A stretch of DNA of 64,000 nt, taken from NCBI GenBank assembly GCA_002348385.1, contig DEBD01000037.1, forward strand, positions 131,777 to 195,776, in the 5' to 3' direction. A program made the position numbers and the translations under genes. A model generated the notes under the pieces. That model was not told where the DNA came from and ran no database searches. It saw only the letters and a program-made list of their open reading frames with translations. The stretch's first letter is position 1, and every line of letters begins with the position of its first letter. The stretch comes from Gammaproteobacteria bacterium UBA2965. Its GTDB lineage: Bacteria > Pseudomonadota > Gammaproteobacteria > Pseudomonadales > Azotimanducaceae. Shown one piece after another: positions 52,153 to 60,781 of this stretch.

Positions 52153-53303
52153 TAGGCGTCTACCTCGTCATCCGAACGGGCACTGACGCGCATACCTTCC
52201 ACCACCGTCTGCAGCGGAGAAATACAGACGCGCTCACCGGCATTCAAACCTGAGACGATATAGACCTTGTTGCGGTACACCCGAAGCAGCTCAACGTCGC
52301 GGTATTGCAGGCGATCCTGGTCGTCCAAGATGAGCACGCGGTCGTCGTTGCGCATGGCACCCCGGGGCAGCACAACAATCCCGTCAGCCGAACGCCCCTC
52401 GATGTCGGCTCTGACAAATTGCCCTACGCGCAACGGTGAGGTCATCCTCACGTTTTCTACTCGCGCAACCAGATGCACCATCCGACTCTGCGCGTCGATT
52501 TCCGCCTCGGCGCGCACCACCCGGGCGGCCCACTCGTGTTCTTGCCCCCCATACAGCGCGCGCAGCGTGGCGCCCGGCGCTACGGCAGCCTCGAACTCCC
52601 CTATATGTGACAGCGGAATGTTGAGGTAGGCAAGCTGCTCGTCTGCGATGGGCAGACGAACTTCCACGGAGTCAGTGGCGTACACCGTAGCAATGCGATT
52701 TCCGCGATTGACAAATTGTCCCACGTCCACATTCTTGCTGCGGACCAACCCGTTGAAGGGCGCGCGAATGTTGGTTCTCTCGTGATCAAGCTTCGCGCGC
52801 TCCAGGGCAAATCGCGCATCGTCCAGATTTGCGGCCGAAATGCGCGCCACCCTCAGGGCATTTTCCATCTGGGAGCGGCTGGCCAACTGGCGGGACTCCA
52901 ATTGCTCCAACCGGCGCAGCTCGAAGCGCGCGTGCTCATTGTCTGCCCGAGCCCGCTGCAGCGCCGCTCGCGCCCGCCCCGCGGCAGCAGCGTAATCCCG
53001 CTCGTCGATGCGCAGCAGCAGCTCACCCTCGTGGAACGCGCCACCAGAAACGAGGGTAGGAGAAATCCATACGACCTTGCCTGCCACCTCCGGCACGAGA
53101 TCAGACTCGGTGCGGGGAGCGGCCGTACCCTGGGAATGCACCACCATTCGCACTTGCTGGGGCGTCACCTCGGTCACACGCACCGCGGTGGGGATCGCTT
53201 CCGGCCTTGTGGGTTGCACACGCGCACTGGTGGCCAGCAGGCTGATGGTTGCCAATAAGGTAGCGACCACAACAGCCGCCGGGAGGGCGACTTTCAACCG
53301 CAT
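52152..53303 (-). CDS. RND efflux periplasmic adaptor (membrane fusion) protein
   Basis: A 383-residue membrane-fusion protein. The N-terminal anchor or signal is VALPAAVVVATLLATISLLA; VAGKVVWISPTLVSGGAFHE and RAPFNGLVRSKNVDVGQFVN are the two lipoyl half-motifs around a coiled-coil hairpin (ARAALQRARADNEHARFELR and following), and the C-terminal barrel includes VVLPRGAMRNDDRVLILDD. It bridges the pump at 52152 and an outer-membrane channel. It is the first gene of the pair; its upstream region has a tandem 15-bp repeat. Confidence 0.93.
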   Translation of the reverse strand: MRLKVALPAAVVVATLLATISLLATSARVQPTRPEAIPTAVRVTEVTPQQVRMVVHSQGTAAPRTESDLVPEVAGKVVWISPTLVSGGAFHEGELLLRIDERDYAAAAGRARAALQRARADNEHARFELRRLEQLESRQLASRSQMENALRVARISAANLDDARFALERAKLDHERTNIRAPFNGLVRSKNVDVGQFVNRGNRIATVYATDSVEVRLPIADEQLAYLNIPLSHIGEFEAAVAPGATLRALYGGQEHEWAARVVRAEAEIDAQSRMVHLVARVENVRMTSPLRVGQFVRADIEGRSADGIVVLPRGAMRNDDRVLILDDQDRLQYRDVELLRVYRNKVYIVSGLNAGERVCISPLQTVVEGMRVSARSDDEVDA

Positions 53304-53394
53304 TAGCGATACTCCTTAGTAACCCTAAATCATACGAGTCTGGCTCCGATAACCGCGCAGCGCCGGGGGGCACACCGCATCAGCGGAACAACGC

Positions 53395-53424
53395 CTATTA
53401 ACTCGCGTACTATTAACTCGCGTA
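53395..53424. repeat. Perfect 15-bp tandem repeat upstream of the RND operon
   Basis: CTATTAACTCGCGTA occurs twice in immediate succession (53395-53409 and 53410-53424). On the RND coding strand it reads TACGCGAGTTAATAG twice, about 90 to 120 bases before the adaptor start, where promoter or operator elements would lie. It is also just beyond the stop of the Rieske gene at 53453. Confidence 0.8.
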
Positions 53425-53452
53425 TATGGCTCGAGCCGTTGCGTTGTAGCGC

Positions 53453-54805
53453 TTACTTCCTACCCGGCGGGTTTCCATTCAGGTAGTCGTGAAGCACTTC
53501 ATGGAAGCGTCGTACACGAGTTTCCTGGTTGGCAAGATAAGGCTCCTGGTAGCCACGAGAACGCCAACCGGTAGTCTGCCCTGCATTAAGCTGCCAGTCC
53601 TGGAAGACGACCTGGTCGTCTAAGTCCTGCACACCGTTGCCGTTGTCGTACTCGCGGTAGTCGTACTCAGCCTCTTCGAACTTCAGCCCATAACGGGCCG
53701 TGCGGTGGACATAGGATTCGACACCTTCCACCGGATAAGCCATAGACCACTCGTCAAAGAAGCATTTCTCTGGATCTGTGGGATGGGGCTCCCACCGAAA
53801 CACACCAAAGCCATCCGCAGATGCCCCAAACGCGATGTTGGGGAAGATGGTGGTAAAAGGGCTTTCCGTGAGCTCCTCGTCAGTTAGGTTCTCGTAATGG
53901 AGATGGCCCTTCTCTTTCCAGAGTTTTCGTTTGGCCGCCTTCAGATCCAGCCATCCTTGGATGGCCTTGGTCTCGTAGTCAGGATATTCATTCGGATCGA
54001 TACCCCAATATTCGAGCTCCCGATCCCACGGGTGAGGCTCGCCTTCCGGCACCCGATCGCGAACCGATGGGCGGCCCATCTGCACGATTCGATTGTTGCC
54101 CATGGGATACATCTCGTAGTACGAGGAAAAGTGATCCTGGTCGATGATGGGCGGCACCTGAGGGTGCGCGGTGCGAGTATGGTACGACTCATTGAAGTTG
54201 TCGGACCAGAACTTCCAATTGCACTCCAGCGCCACCCGAATCCACCGGGCTCGCACGGTTTTTTCAAACTGGTGGTTTTTGTAGATCTCTGGCCAAGGCT
54301 CTAAATACTTGTACAAGTCTGGGGCCTCATCATCCATGGTGTACCACACCAGGCCTGCCCAGGTATCCACGCGCACTTCCACGAGGCGTATCTTGCCCAC
54401 CGGATCTTCCGGGTAGTCATCTCGGTCGCATGCATCGAGCAGCGAACCATCCATGTCCCACTTCCAGCCGTGGTACGGACAGAACAGGCTCTCCTGCGAG
54501 CCATACTGTCCCCACACCAATCGTTGTGCCCGGTGGCCGCAGGCGTTGTAAAAACCTTTGAGGGAACCATCTTTCTGCTTTGCGATAATTACCGACTCAT
54601 GCATGAAATCATGCACGATGTAGTCGCCGGGCTCCTGCAGCTGCTGCTCACGCCCTGCAATGTGCCAGATCTTGGTCCACAGCTGGTCCCATTCCTTCTC
54701 CATCCACTCCTTGCTGTAGTAGCGCTCGGGAGTGATCGGATCACCGCGCAGATTAGTGCGGTCTTTACCGTCCATGGCCAATGGATGCTTGAGCGCGTCG
54801 TTCAT
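53453..54805 (-). CDS. Rieske non-heme iron oxygenase, alpha subunit
   Basis: A 450-residue oxygenase. The Rieske ligands are in YNACGHRAQRLVWG and SLFCPYHGWKWDMDG, the iron site in WSDNFNESYHTRTAHPQV. CGHRAQ instead of CxHRG is a small deviation next to the cluster. It is divergent from the TonB receptor 387 bp away and could be controlled by the same signal. Substrate and reductase unknown. Confidence 0.92.
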   Translation of the reverse strand: MNDALKHPLAMDGKDRTNLRGDPITPERYYSKEWMEKEWDQLWTKIWHIAGREQQLQEPGDYIVHDFMHESVIIAKQKDGSLKGFYNACGHRAQRLVWGQYGSQESLFCPYHGWKWDMDGSLLDACDRDDYPEDPVGKIRLVEVRVDTWAGLVWYTMDDEAPDLYKYLEPWPEIYKNHQFEKTVRARWIRVALECNWKFWSDNFNESYHTRTAHPQVPPIIDQDHFSSYYEMYPMGNNRIVQMGRPSVRDRVPEGEPHPWDRELEYWGIDPNEYPDYETKAIQGWLDLKAAKRKLWKEKGHLHYENLTDEELTESPFTTIFPNIAFGASADGFGVFRWEPHPTDPEKCFFDEWSMAYPVEGVESYVHRTARYGLKFEEAEYDYREYDNGNGVQDLDDQVVFQDWQLNAGQTTGWRSRGYQEPYLANQETRVRRFHEVLHDYLNGNPPGRK

Positions 54806-55192
54806 ATGCTATTCCCCTTCCCCTGCGGTCAAAGAAAACCGGATGCTTATCAGGACTGTAACAGCGAAAACACCCCATGTCGCGACCTCATATGATACTC
54901 AAGACGCATAAATACCTCCGACCAACACAACTGTTCCAGAAACCCCCAATGATGGTGCGCCGCGGAGCAGGTCAGGCGTCGTTTTTCACTCGCAAAACAC
55001 CGAATTTCGCGCTTCCGATAGCGCCCAAAGAACATCATCGCCAGCCACCTGATGCCTCTGTTTGAAACGTCAAAAAAGCAGTGTTTTTGCTGTCAAAAGC
55101 GGTATATTTGCTGTTGGAAGCAGTAATTTTTACCTGGTAGATGGTTGTCCTGCGGTCTCCGCCTTACCAACGTAATCTAACCTCGAGGGAAA
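54806..55192. other. Divergent intergenic region, no gene seen
   Basis: This 387-bp, A/T-richer stretch separates the Rieske gene (minus) and the TonB receptor (plus). I find no convincing gene or RNA in it. The right-hand part has a three-fold 21-bp repeat, listed separately, and a weak SD (GAGGGAAA) before 55193. Confidence 0.6.
55076..55138. promoter_or_regulatory. Three direct repeats with an exact 21-bp period upstream of the TonB receptor
   Basis: Repeat units start at AAGC at 55076, 55097 and 55118. Unit 1 is AAGCAGTGTTTTTGCTGTCA, unit 2 AAGCGGTATATTTGCTGTTG and unit 3 AAGCAGTAATTTTTACCTGG. Units 1 and 2 contain an imperfect palindrome AGC(A/G)-N7-TGCT; unit 3 is degenerate in its right half. 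A 21-bp period is two helix turns, so three protein copies would bind on one face. The last unit ends about 55 bp before the receptor start, the usual place for operators or activator sites. Confidence 0.62.
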
Positions 55193-57619
55193 ATGATGCG
55201 TAGCCGAATATTACAGATTGCAATCAGTGCGGCCGTTCTTGCCGCCATAGTCGTTATAGACACTGTCCCGATACAAGCCGCCGAAATCGAAGAAATTATC
55301 GTCACCGCTCGTAAGCGGGAGGAGTCGCTGCAAGACGTTCCCGTAGCCATTCAAGCGATAACCAGAGAGAAAATTGAGCGCTACGACGCCGACAATCTCT
55401 CGGAAATCGCCGACATGGCCAACAACGTGATCATCGCGGGTGGCACCAATGGCGCAGGCGGGTCATTCATCATCCGCGGGCTCGGTTCTAACGCCGGGGA
55501 TTCAGGAATCTCCGCTAGCGTGGCGACTAACATAGACGGTGTGCAGTCGGAACGAGGCTTTATCGCTCGCACCGCGTTCTTCGACGTGGAATCGGTGCAA
55601 TTCCTCAAGGGACCTCAGGCACTTTTCTTCGGCAAGAATAGCCCGGCCGGCGTGGTAGGTGTGGTAACCGCCAACCCCAGCGACCAATTTGAAGCCAAGG
55701 TCAGTGTTGGCTACGAACCGGAAGCGAACGAGCAGGTCTATGAGGGGATGATCTCGGGCCCGCTGACCGACACCTTGGGCGCGCGCCTGGCGTTTCGCTA
55801 CACCGATATCGGTGGCTGGATCAAGAACAATGCGGAATTTGTGGAGAACAGCAACGGCGAGGCAATTCAGGGCACTGCCGACAATCCTTTCATGGTATTG
55901 GGTTTCTGGCCCGCCGACGAGAGCTACTATGACTTGCCCGGCGCCACTAGGGATATTGGCGAGGTAACCGCAATAACGGCACGCCTTACCTTAGAGTGGA
56001 ACCCTACCGATAATTTTCGCGCGCGCGCCAAACTCACAATCGCCGACGAGGAAAGCGATGGCTTGGTGGCTGGTGAATTCGCAAGTTGCACCGACCCGAC
56101 CAATCCCAGGGTCGCGCCCATCGCCCGACCCATCCTGTCGTCGCCGAACCATGACTGCAAGTTGAACAATCAAACGTCCCAGGGAAACCTGCCTCCAGAG
56201 GTGGCGGCAGGCTGGAATAACAATCAAAACGGCGAGTTGGGCGACGGCTATTTCAGTAATTACGAAGCCCAGATATTCACACTGGATCTGCAGTACCAGC
56301 AGGATTGGGGAACGATCAACGCAGTCACCGGTTACTTGGCCTACGATTTCGACGGTTGGGACAATTTTGGCGGTTTGGACTACCCCTTCTTCGTCGGCTT
56401 CAATCCGGATGACCACGAACAGTTTTCTCAGGAAATTAGACTCGCTACGACCCTGGATAGCCCGTTCAACTTCATGATCGGTGCTTATTACGAAACTTTT
56501 GAACGCCAACACGAAAACGCCAGCAAGCTGGGATTGTTCGGGCGCGATCCTGTAAGAGGATTCACCAACGACCAACACGTAGTCCAGTTTACCGAGGGCG
56601 ATGCCTGGTCGGTATTCGGACAGGTGATTTGGGACATTACCGATCAGTGGGAACTTGCAGCGGGCTTGCGCTACGTTGACGACGAAAAAGACGGAACTCA
56701 GCGTCACGAATATGTGCACCCATTCTTGGCCATCATAGGCTGGTATCCTGAAGGGGTAGACATCGTCGCCGGCACAAGCGACACCGATGTCGCCCCGGAG
56801 GTTACCCTGACATGGCGCCCGAATGCCGATGTCACGGTATGGGGTGCATGGAAAAATGGCTACAAGGCTGGCGGCTACTCAGCCCCCACGGTGCTAACCA
56901 ATACATTCGGACCTGACAACATTACCTTTGGTGAGGAAGACGCCGAGGGTTTCGAGATTGGCGTGAAAACGACCCTGTTGGAAGGCCGTATGCGCCTGAA
57001 TATCACTGCCTACGACTATGAGTTCAGAGATCTTCAGGTAAGCCAATTCCGCCCAGAGACGACGACCTTCGTCATCGGGAATGCGGCATCAGCATCCACA
57101 AAAGGCATCGAATTCGACGTGGCTTTTCAGGCTACAGATCAACTTCAGCTGTATGCCGAGTTTGGTTTTAACAACGCCAAACAGGATAGCTATCCGAATG
57201 TTGCCTGCTATGCCTTCCAAACCGTGGAAGCGGGCTGTATCGATGGCTTCCAGGACCTTAGCGGGAAGAGACTGGCAAACGCACCGAAACTAACCGGTTC
57301 TATGGGATTCGAGTTTGTCCGGCCCGTAGGCGCTAACTGGATCGCGACGATTTCGGGTGAAACCATTTATACCGACAAATACAAAACCGCGGCCAATGGC
57401 GAGCCCCGCGCGGTGCAGCCCAGCTTCTGGCGCCTTCGCGCCAGAGCCGGAATATCGAGCGCGGACGGCACGTGGGACTTCTCTGTAATCGGCCGTAATC
57501 TCACAGACAAGATTTGGCCAATCGGGGGGGCACGCCCAGGCGCGCTTACTACCGCTGACCAGGGTGGAGGCGGCAACAGACCGCGCTCGATCCTGTTTCA
57601 GGCGACTTATAGGATCTAA
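55193..57619 (+). CDS. TonB-dependent receptor
   Basis: An 808-residue outer-membrane receptor. A signal peptide (AISAAVLAAIVVIDTVPIQA) is followed by the TonB-box-like EEIIVTARKREESLQDVPVA, then the plug domain with FIIRGLGSNAGDSGISASV and VQFLKGPQALFFGKNSPAGV, then a long beta-barrel ending in QATYRI with a terminal aromatic-type strand. It imports a scarce large or hydrophobic compound using TonB energy. This EEIIVTARKREESLQDVP type is common in aquatic bacteria degrading complex organics. It is next to two Rieske genes, so it may import their substrate. Confidence 0.95.
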   Translation: MMRSRILQIAISAAVLAAIVVIDTVPIQAAEIEEIIVTARKREESLQDVPVAIQAITREKIERYDADNLSEIADMANNVIIAGGTNGAGGSFIIRGLGSNAGDSGISASVATNIDGVQSERGFIARTAFFDVESVQFLKGPQALFFGKNSPAGVVGVVTANPSDQFEAKVSVGYEPEANEQVYEGMISGPLTDTLGARLAFRYTDIGGWIKNNAEFVENSNGEAIQGTADNPFMVLGFWPADESYYDLPGATRDIGEVTAITARLTLEWNPTDNFRARAKLTIADEESDGLVAGEFASCTDPTNPRVAPIARPILSSPNHDCKLNNQTSQGNLPPEVAAGWNNNQNGELGDGYFSNYEAQIFTLDLQYQQDWGTINAVTGYLAYDFDGWDNFGGLDYPFFVGFNPDDHEQFSQEIRLATTLDSPFNFMIGAYYETFERQHENASKLGLFGRDPVRGFTNDQHVVQFTEGDAWSVFGQVIWDITDQWELAAGLRYVDDEKDGTQRHEYVHPFLAIIGWYPEGVDIVAGTSDTDVAPEVTLTWRPNADVTVWGAWKNGYKAGGYSAPTVLTNTFGPDNITFGEEDAEGFEIGVKTTLLEGRMRLNITAYDYEFRDLQVSQFRPETTTFVIGNAASASTKGIEFDVAFQATDQLQLYAEFGFNNAKQDSYPNVACYAFQTVEAGCIDGFQDLSGKRLANAPKLTGSMGFEFVRPVGANWIATISGETIYTDKYKTAANGEPRAVQPSFWRLRARAGISSADGTWDFSVIGRNLTDKIWPIGGARPGALTTADQGGGGNRPRSILFQATYRI

Positions 57620-57679
57620 CAACACACACCCCGACGATTGGCTCAAAGCTTTCGGTTGTTGGGGTGGTCTTATCGATTG

Positions 57680-57707
57680 CTGGTGCGGCCGAGTCCGGCC
57701 GCACCAG
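57680..57707. other. Perfect 12-bp hairpin between TonB receptor and Rieske genes
   Basis: CTGGTGCGGCCG and CGGCCGCACCAG form a 12-bp perfect inverted repeat with AGTC loop, 61 to 88 bases after the receptor stop and 30 bases before the Rieske start. A T run does not follow. It could attenuate transcription between the two genes or protect the mRNA end. Confidence 0.65.
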
Positions 57708-57736
57708 TTGACTGACAGCAAATTGGGAGGCACACC

Positions 57737-59314
57737 ATGGCTACGTCGCAGAAAGCCCTGCGCACCATCGACGACCCGTTCCACGCGCTGCTTGAGGCCG
57801 ACACCCACGCCAGCAATATCACCTCGGCCATGCACGTCGACAATCCCATCGAGCCGGGTCCCGCACTCATCGACAAGAACCGCTACATCTCGCGCGAATA
57901 CCACGAGCTAGAGAAGAAGCACCTGTGGTCACGCGTGTGGCAGCAGGCTGCACACGAAGACGACTTTCCCAATGTGGGTGATGTGGTGCCCTACGACATT
58001 GTCGACCAATCATACCTAGTGGTTCGTATTGGGGAGGACGAGTACAAGGCCTATCACAATGCTTGCCTGCACCGTGGGCGCAAGCTCCGTGAATCCCGCG
58101 CCAAGGGACTCGATGAATTGCGCTGCGCGTTCCACGGCTGGGCATGGGAATTGGACGGCAGCCTCAAGCAGGTGCCTTGTGCATACGACTACACGGACTT
58201 GGATCGGGAGGCGGAAAGCCTGCCGGAAGTAAACATCGGCCGTTGGGGCCGTTACATCTTCATCAACCCGGATCCGAACTGCGAGCCGCTGGAAGAATAT
58301 CTGGGCGACCTGTCCGGCGAGTTCGAGGTTTTTCCCTATGAACGCCGCTACAAGCGCGCCCACGTATCCAAAGTGATTCGCGCCAACTGGAAGGTGGTCC
58401 AGGAAGCATTCATGGAATCGTACCATGTGCTACTCACACATCCCCAGGGTCTTAGCGGCGGGGCCAACGACATGTGCACGAAATATGACGTGTTCGGTAA
58501 CTACTCGCGCGCGATACGCACGGGCGCACTGGACGGTGCGGGCGTTCCGGAGTGGGAAGAGCTGCCTGACACCGGAAACGCCGTGCTCCGCCATCCGCTC
58601 AACGGCATGGTCTACGAAGACGCGGGCAACGAAACCGTCCGGGTCACCACACCCAAGGGATTGAGCGGCCTGTTCACAGCCAAGGGCAAATATATCGAAG
58701 GCGAGCTCAAGGACGCCAATCAACATCTGTGCATTCTCGTGGGCGGCCGCAAGGTGGCAGGCGTCTCGCTTACCCAAGGTGCCATGGCAAGAGTGCCCGA
58801 AAACGAAGCAGCGCGAATGATGGAGAAGCTGGGCAACAACGCCTCCCCGCGAGCTTTAGCGGCAGAGTCCATGCGGCAAGGTCTAGCCGAAGTAATACCT
58901 TCGGTCGCCGACACGATTCCAGACGTTGAGCTAACGTCATCCATATATCTCACTGTGTTCCCCAACTTCCACCCCTGGGGCTCATTCAACGAGATCAACT
59001 ACCGCTTCCGGCCCAACGGCGACAACCACGAAGAATGCATCATGGAAGTAATGATGATGGCCCCCATGCCCGACGACGGAAACTTTGAGCCCACGCGGGA
59101 GATCCGCTACCTGGACATAGACGACGATTTTGTCGAGGCGGAAGCCGAGCTGGGTGGATTGGGCCCTGTGTTCAATCAGGACACGCTCAATATGCCATTC
59201 GTACATCAGGGCATGAAGGCGAGCGCAAGGACTCACACACGGCTTGCGGAATATAACGAAACCAAGCTGCGCCACTTCCACGGTCTCTACGACAAATGGG
59301 TAGACCTGAAGTAA
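57737..59314 (+). CDS. Rieske non-heme iron oxygenase, alpha subunit
   Basis: A 525-residue oxygenase, longer than its three relatives in the window. The Rieske ligands are in NACLHRGRKLRESRAKG and ELRCAFHGWAWELDG, the iron site in VVQEAFMESYHVLLTHPQG. The central part has an insertion of about 60 residues (NETVRVTTPKGLSGLFTAKG and following) compared with the usual length. GGGAGG precedes the ATG. It lies between the TonB receptor and a P450, forming a likely oxidation unit for an imported compound. Confidence 0.92.
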   Translation: MATSQKALRTIDDPFHALLEADTHASNITSAMHVDNPIEPGPALIDKNRYISREYHELEKKHLWSRVWQQAAHEDDFPNVGDVVPYDIVDQSYLVVRIGEDEYKAYHNACLHRGRKLRESRAKGLDELRCAFHGWAWELDGSLKQVPCAYDYTDLDREAESLPEVNIGRWGRYIFINPDPNCEPLEEYLGDLSGEFEVFPYERRYKRAHVSKVIRANWKVVQEAFMESYHVLLTHPQGLSGGANDMCTKYDVFGNYSRAIRTGALDGAGVPEWEELPDTGNAVLRHPLNGMVYEDAGNETVRVTTPKGLSGLFTAKGKYIEGELKDANQHLCILVGGRKVAGVSLTQGAMARVPENEAARMMEKLGNNASPRALAAESMRQGLAEVIPSVADTIPDVELTSSIYLTVFPNFHPWGSFNEINYRFRPNGDNHEECIMEVMMMAPMPDDGNFEPTREIRYLDIDDDFVEAEAELGGLGPVFNQDTLNMPFVHQGMKASARTHTRLAEYNETKLRHFHGLYDKWVDLK

Positions 59315-59352
59315 GGCGAGTTAGGCAACGAAAGCGACCGGCCGACAAACCG

Positions 59353-60675
59353 ATGAGCGAAGCGAGAACCAGTCCGCAAGACTACAATCTGCTGGGCCGG
59401 GAAAAAGAGACCATGCGCGACCCGTATGCGCTGTACAAACTGCTGCTGGCGGGCGCCCCGGTATTCAAAGAGCCCGAGCACGGCATCTATCTGGTATCGC
59501 GCTACGAAGATATCGTGGAAATGAAGCGCCAGCCCAGACGCTTCTCCAACCGCATGCCCACCGGGCCCATGCGCATGCCGAACGTGGAGGACCTGCCGCC
59601 GGAACTCATAGATAAGGTGCAGCAGCTCATGGCCGACAGCAGCACCCCGAACGCCACGCAGAACTATCAGCAGATCGCCACCCTACTGGCCGCTGACCCT
59701 CCCAATCACACCCGGTACCGGGGCATGACAAACAAGTTGTTCAACACACGAACGGCGAAGGGGTGGGAGCCGAGAATTAGGGAAATCGCCGACGAGCTGA
59801 TGGCGGGCGTGATCGAACAGGGTAACGTCGACTGGGTGACTGCCTTTGCACATCCCCTGCCGCTGCGGACGGTGGGAGAGATCCTGGGCGTTCCCACCGA
59901 CGACGAGGAACTCCTGGACAAGCTGTTCGGCGGGAAGACGGCGGGAGACGCTATCGGGAATCCGGATGTCATGCTCGAACGCCTGGTGGACCAGGTGAAT
60001 ACCGGCACTTCCACGCGCAACGAGTACTACCTGTTCTTCAACGACCGCATCCGGGAGCTACGCAAACGACCCATACCCGGGGATTTCCTGTCCGATCTGA
60101 TTCAGCTTCCCGACGACGAAGGCAACACGCTGAGCGACGACGAGATACTGAGCGTAGTGAGTCACTTTCAGGTGGCAGGTCATGAGACCTCCACGAAAAT
60201 GATCACTCAAGCGATGTATCAACTGGCCACGAACTTGGACCTGTTCGCCGAGATCAAGAAAAATCGCAACCTCGTCGAGAACCTGGTGGAGGAGTCGCTA
60301 CGCTATGAGGCGCCCGTTCAGGGACTGTTCCAGATCGCAGAAGAAGACGTTGAAGTAGGCGGCGAACCGATCCCCAAAGGGTCTATGCTGATGACGATCT
60401 ACGGCGCCGCCAATCGTGATCCGAGCCGGTTCGAGCACCCCGACACCTTCGACGTGCACCGCCACAATGTCCGCGCTCACCTGAGCTTCGGGGGCGGCAT
60501 CCACTCCTGTCCGGGCAAACCTTTCGCCCGTGCCGAAGGGGTTCAGGGATTTCACAGCCTGTTCGATCGGGCCACGAGCGTGACGCTGAACGAAGACGAA
60601 GATGGCCTCGCGCGATCGCTGAGCTATATCCTGCGAGGCATATCAGAGCTGAACATCACAGTTATGGCCGCCTAG
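59353..60675 (+). CDS. Cytochrome P450
   Basis: A 440-residue soluble P450 starting MSEARTSPQDYN, with no strong SD. The I-helix is HFQVAGHETSTKMI, ExxR is in EESLRYEAPVQGLF, and the heme-binding Cys is in FGGGIHSCPGKPFARAEG. It follows the Rieske gene by 38 bp and is probably co-transcribed. It differs from the P450 at 12529 in the I-helix (AGHETS against GGFETT), so the two are not recent duplicates. Needs an external ferredoxin. Confidence 0.94.
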   Translation: MSEARTSPQDYNLLGREKETMRDPYALYKLLLAGAPVFKEPEHGIYLVSRYEDIVEMKRQPRRFSNRMPTGPMRMPNVEDLPPELIDKVQQLMADSSTPNATQNYQQIATLLAADPPNHTRYRGMTNKLFNTRTAKGWEPRIREIADELMAGVIEQGNVDWVTAFAHPLPLRTVGEILGVPTDDEELLDKLFGGKTAGDAIGNPDVMLERLVDQVNTGTSTRNEYYLFFNDRIRELRKRPIPGDFLSDLIQLPDDEGNTLSDDEILSVVSHFQVAGHETSTKMITQAMYQLATNLDLFAEIKKNRNLVENLVEESLRYEAPVQGLFQIAEEDVEVGGEPIPKGSMLMTIYGAANRDPSRFEHPDTFDVHRHNVRAHLSFGGGIHSCPGKPFARAEGVQGFHSLFDRATSVTLNEDEDGLARSLSYILRGISELNITVMAA

Positions 60676-60781
60676 CCAATAACATTACCCCGCCAGACAG
60701 CGACGTTTTCAAGGCTCGGAAACAAAGCGCCCGCACAAGACGGAGCGCTCGAATCGAAAGACCCATGCAGGATAATAGAAC

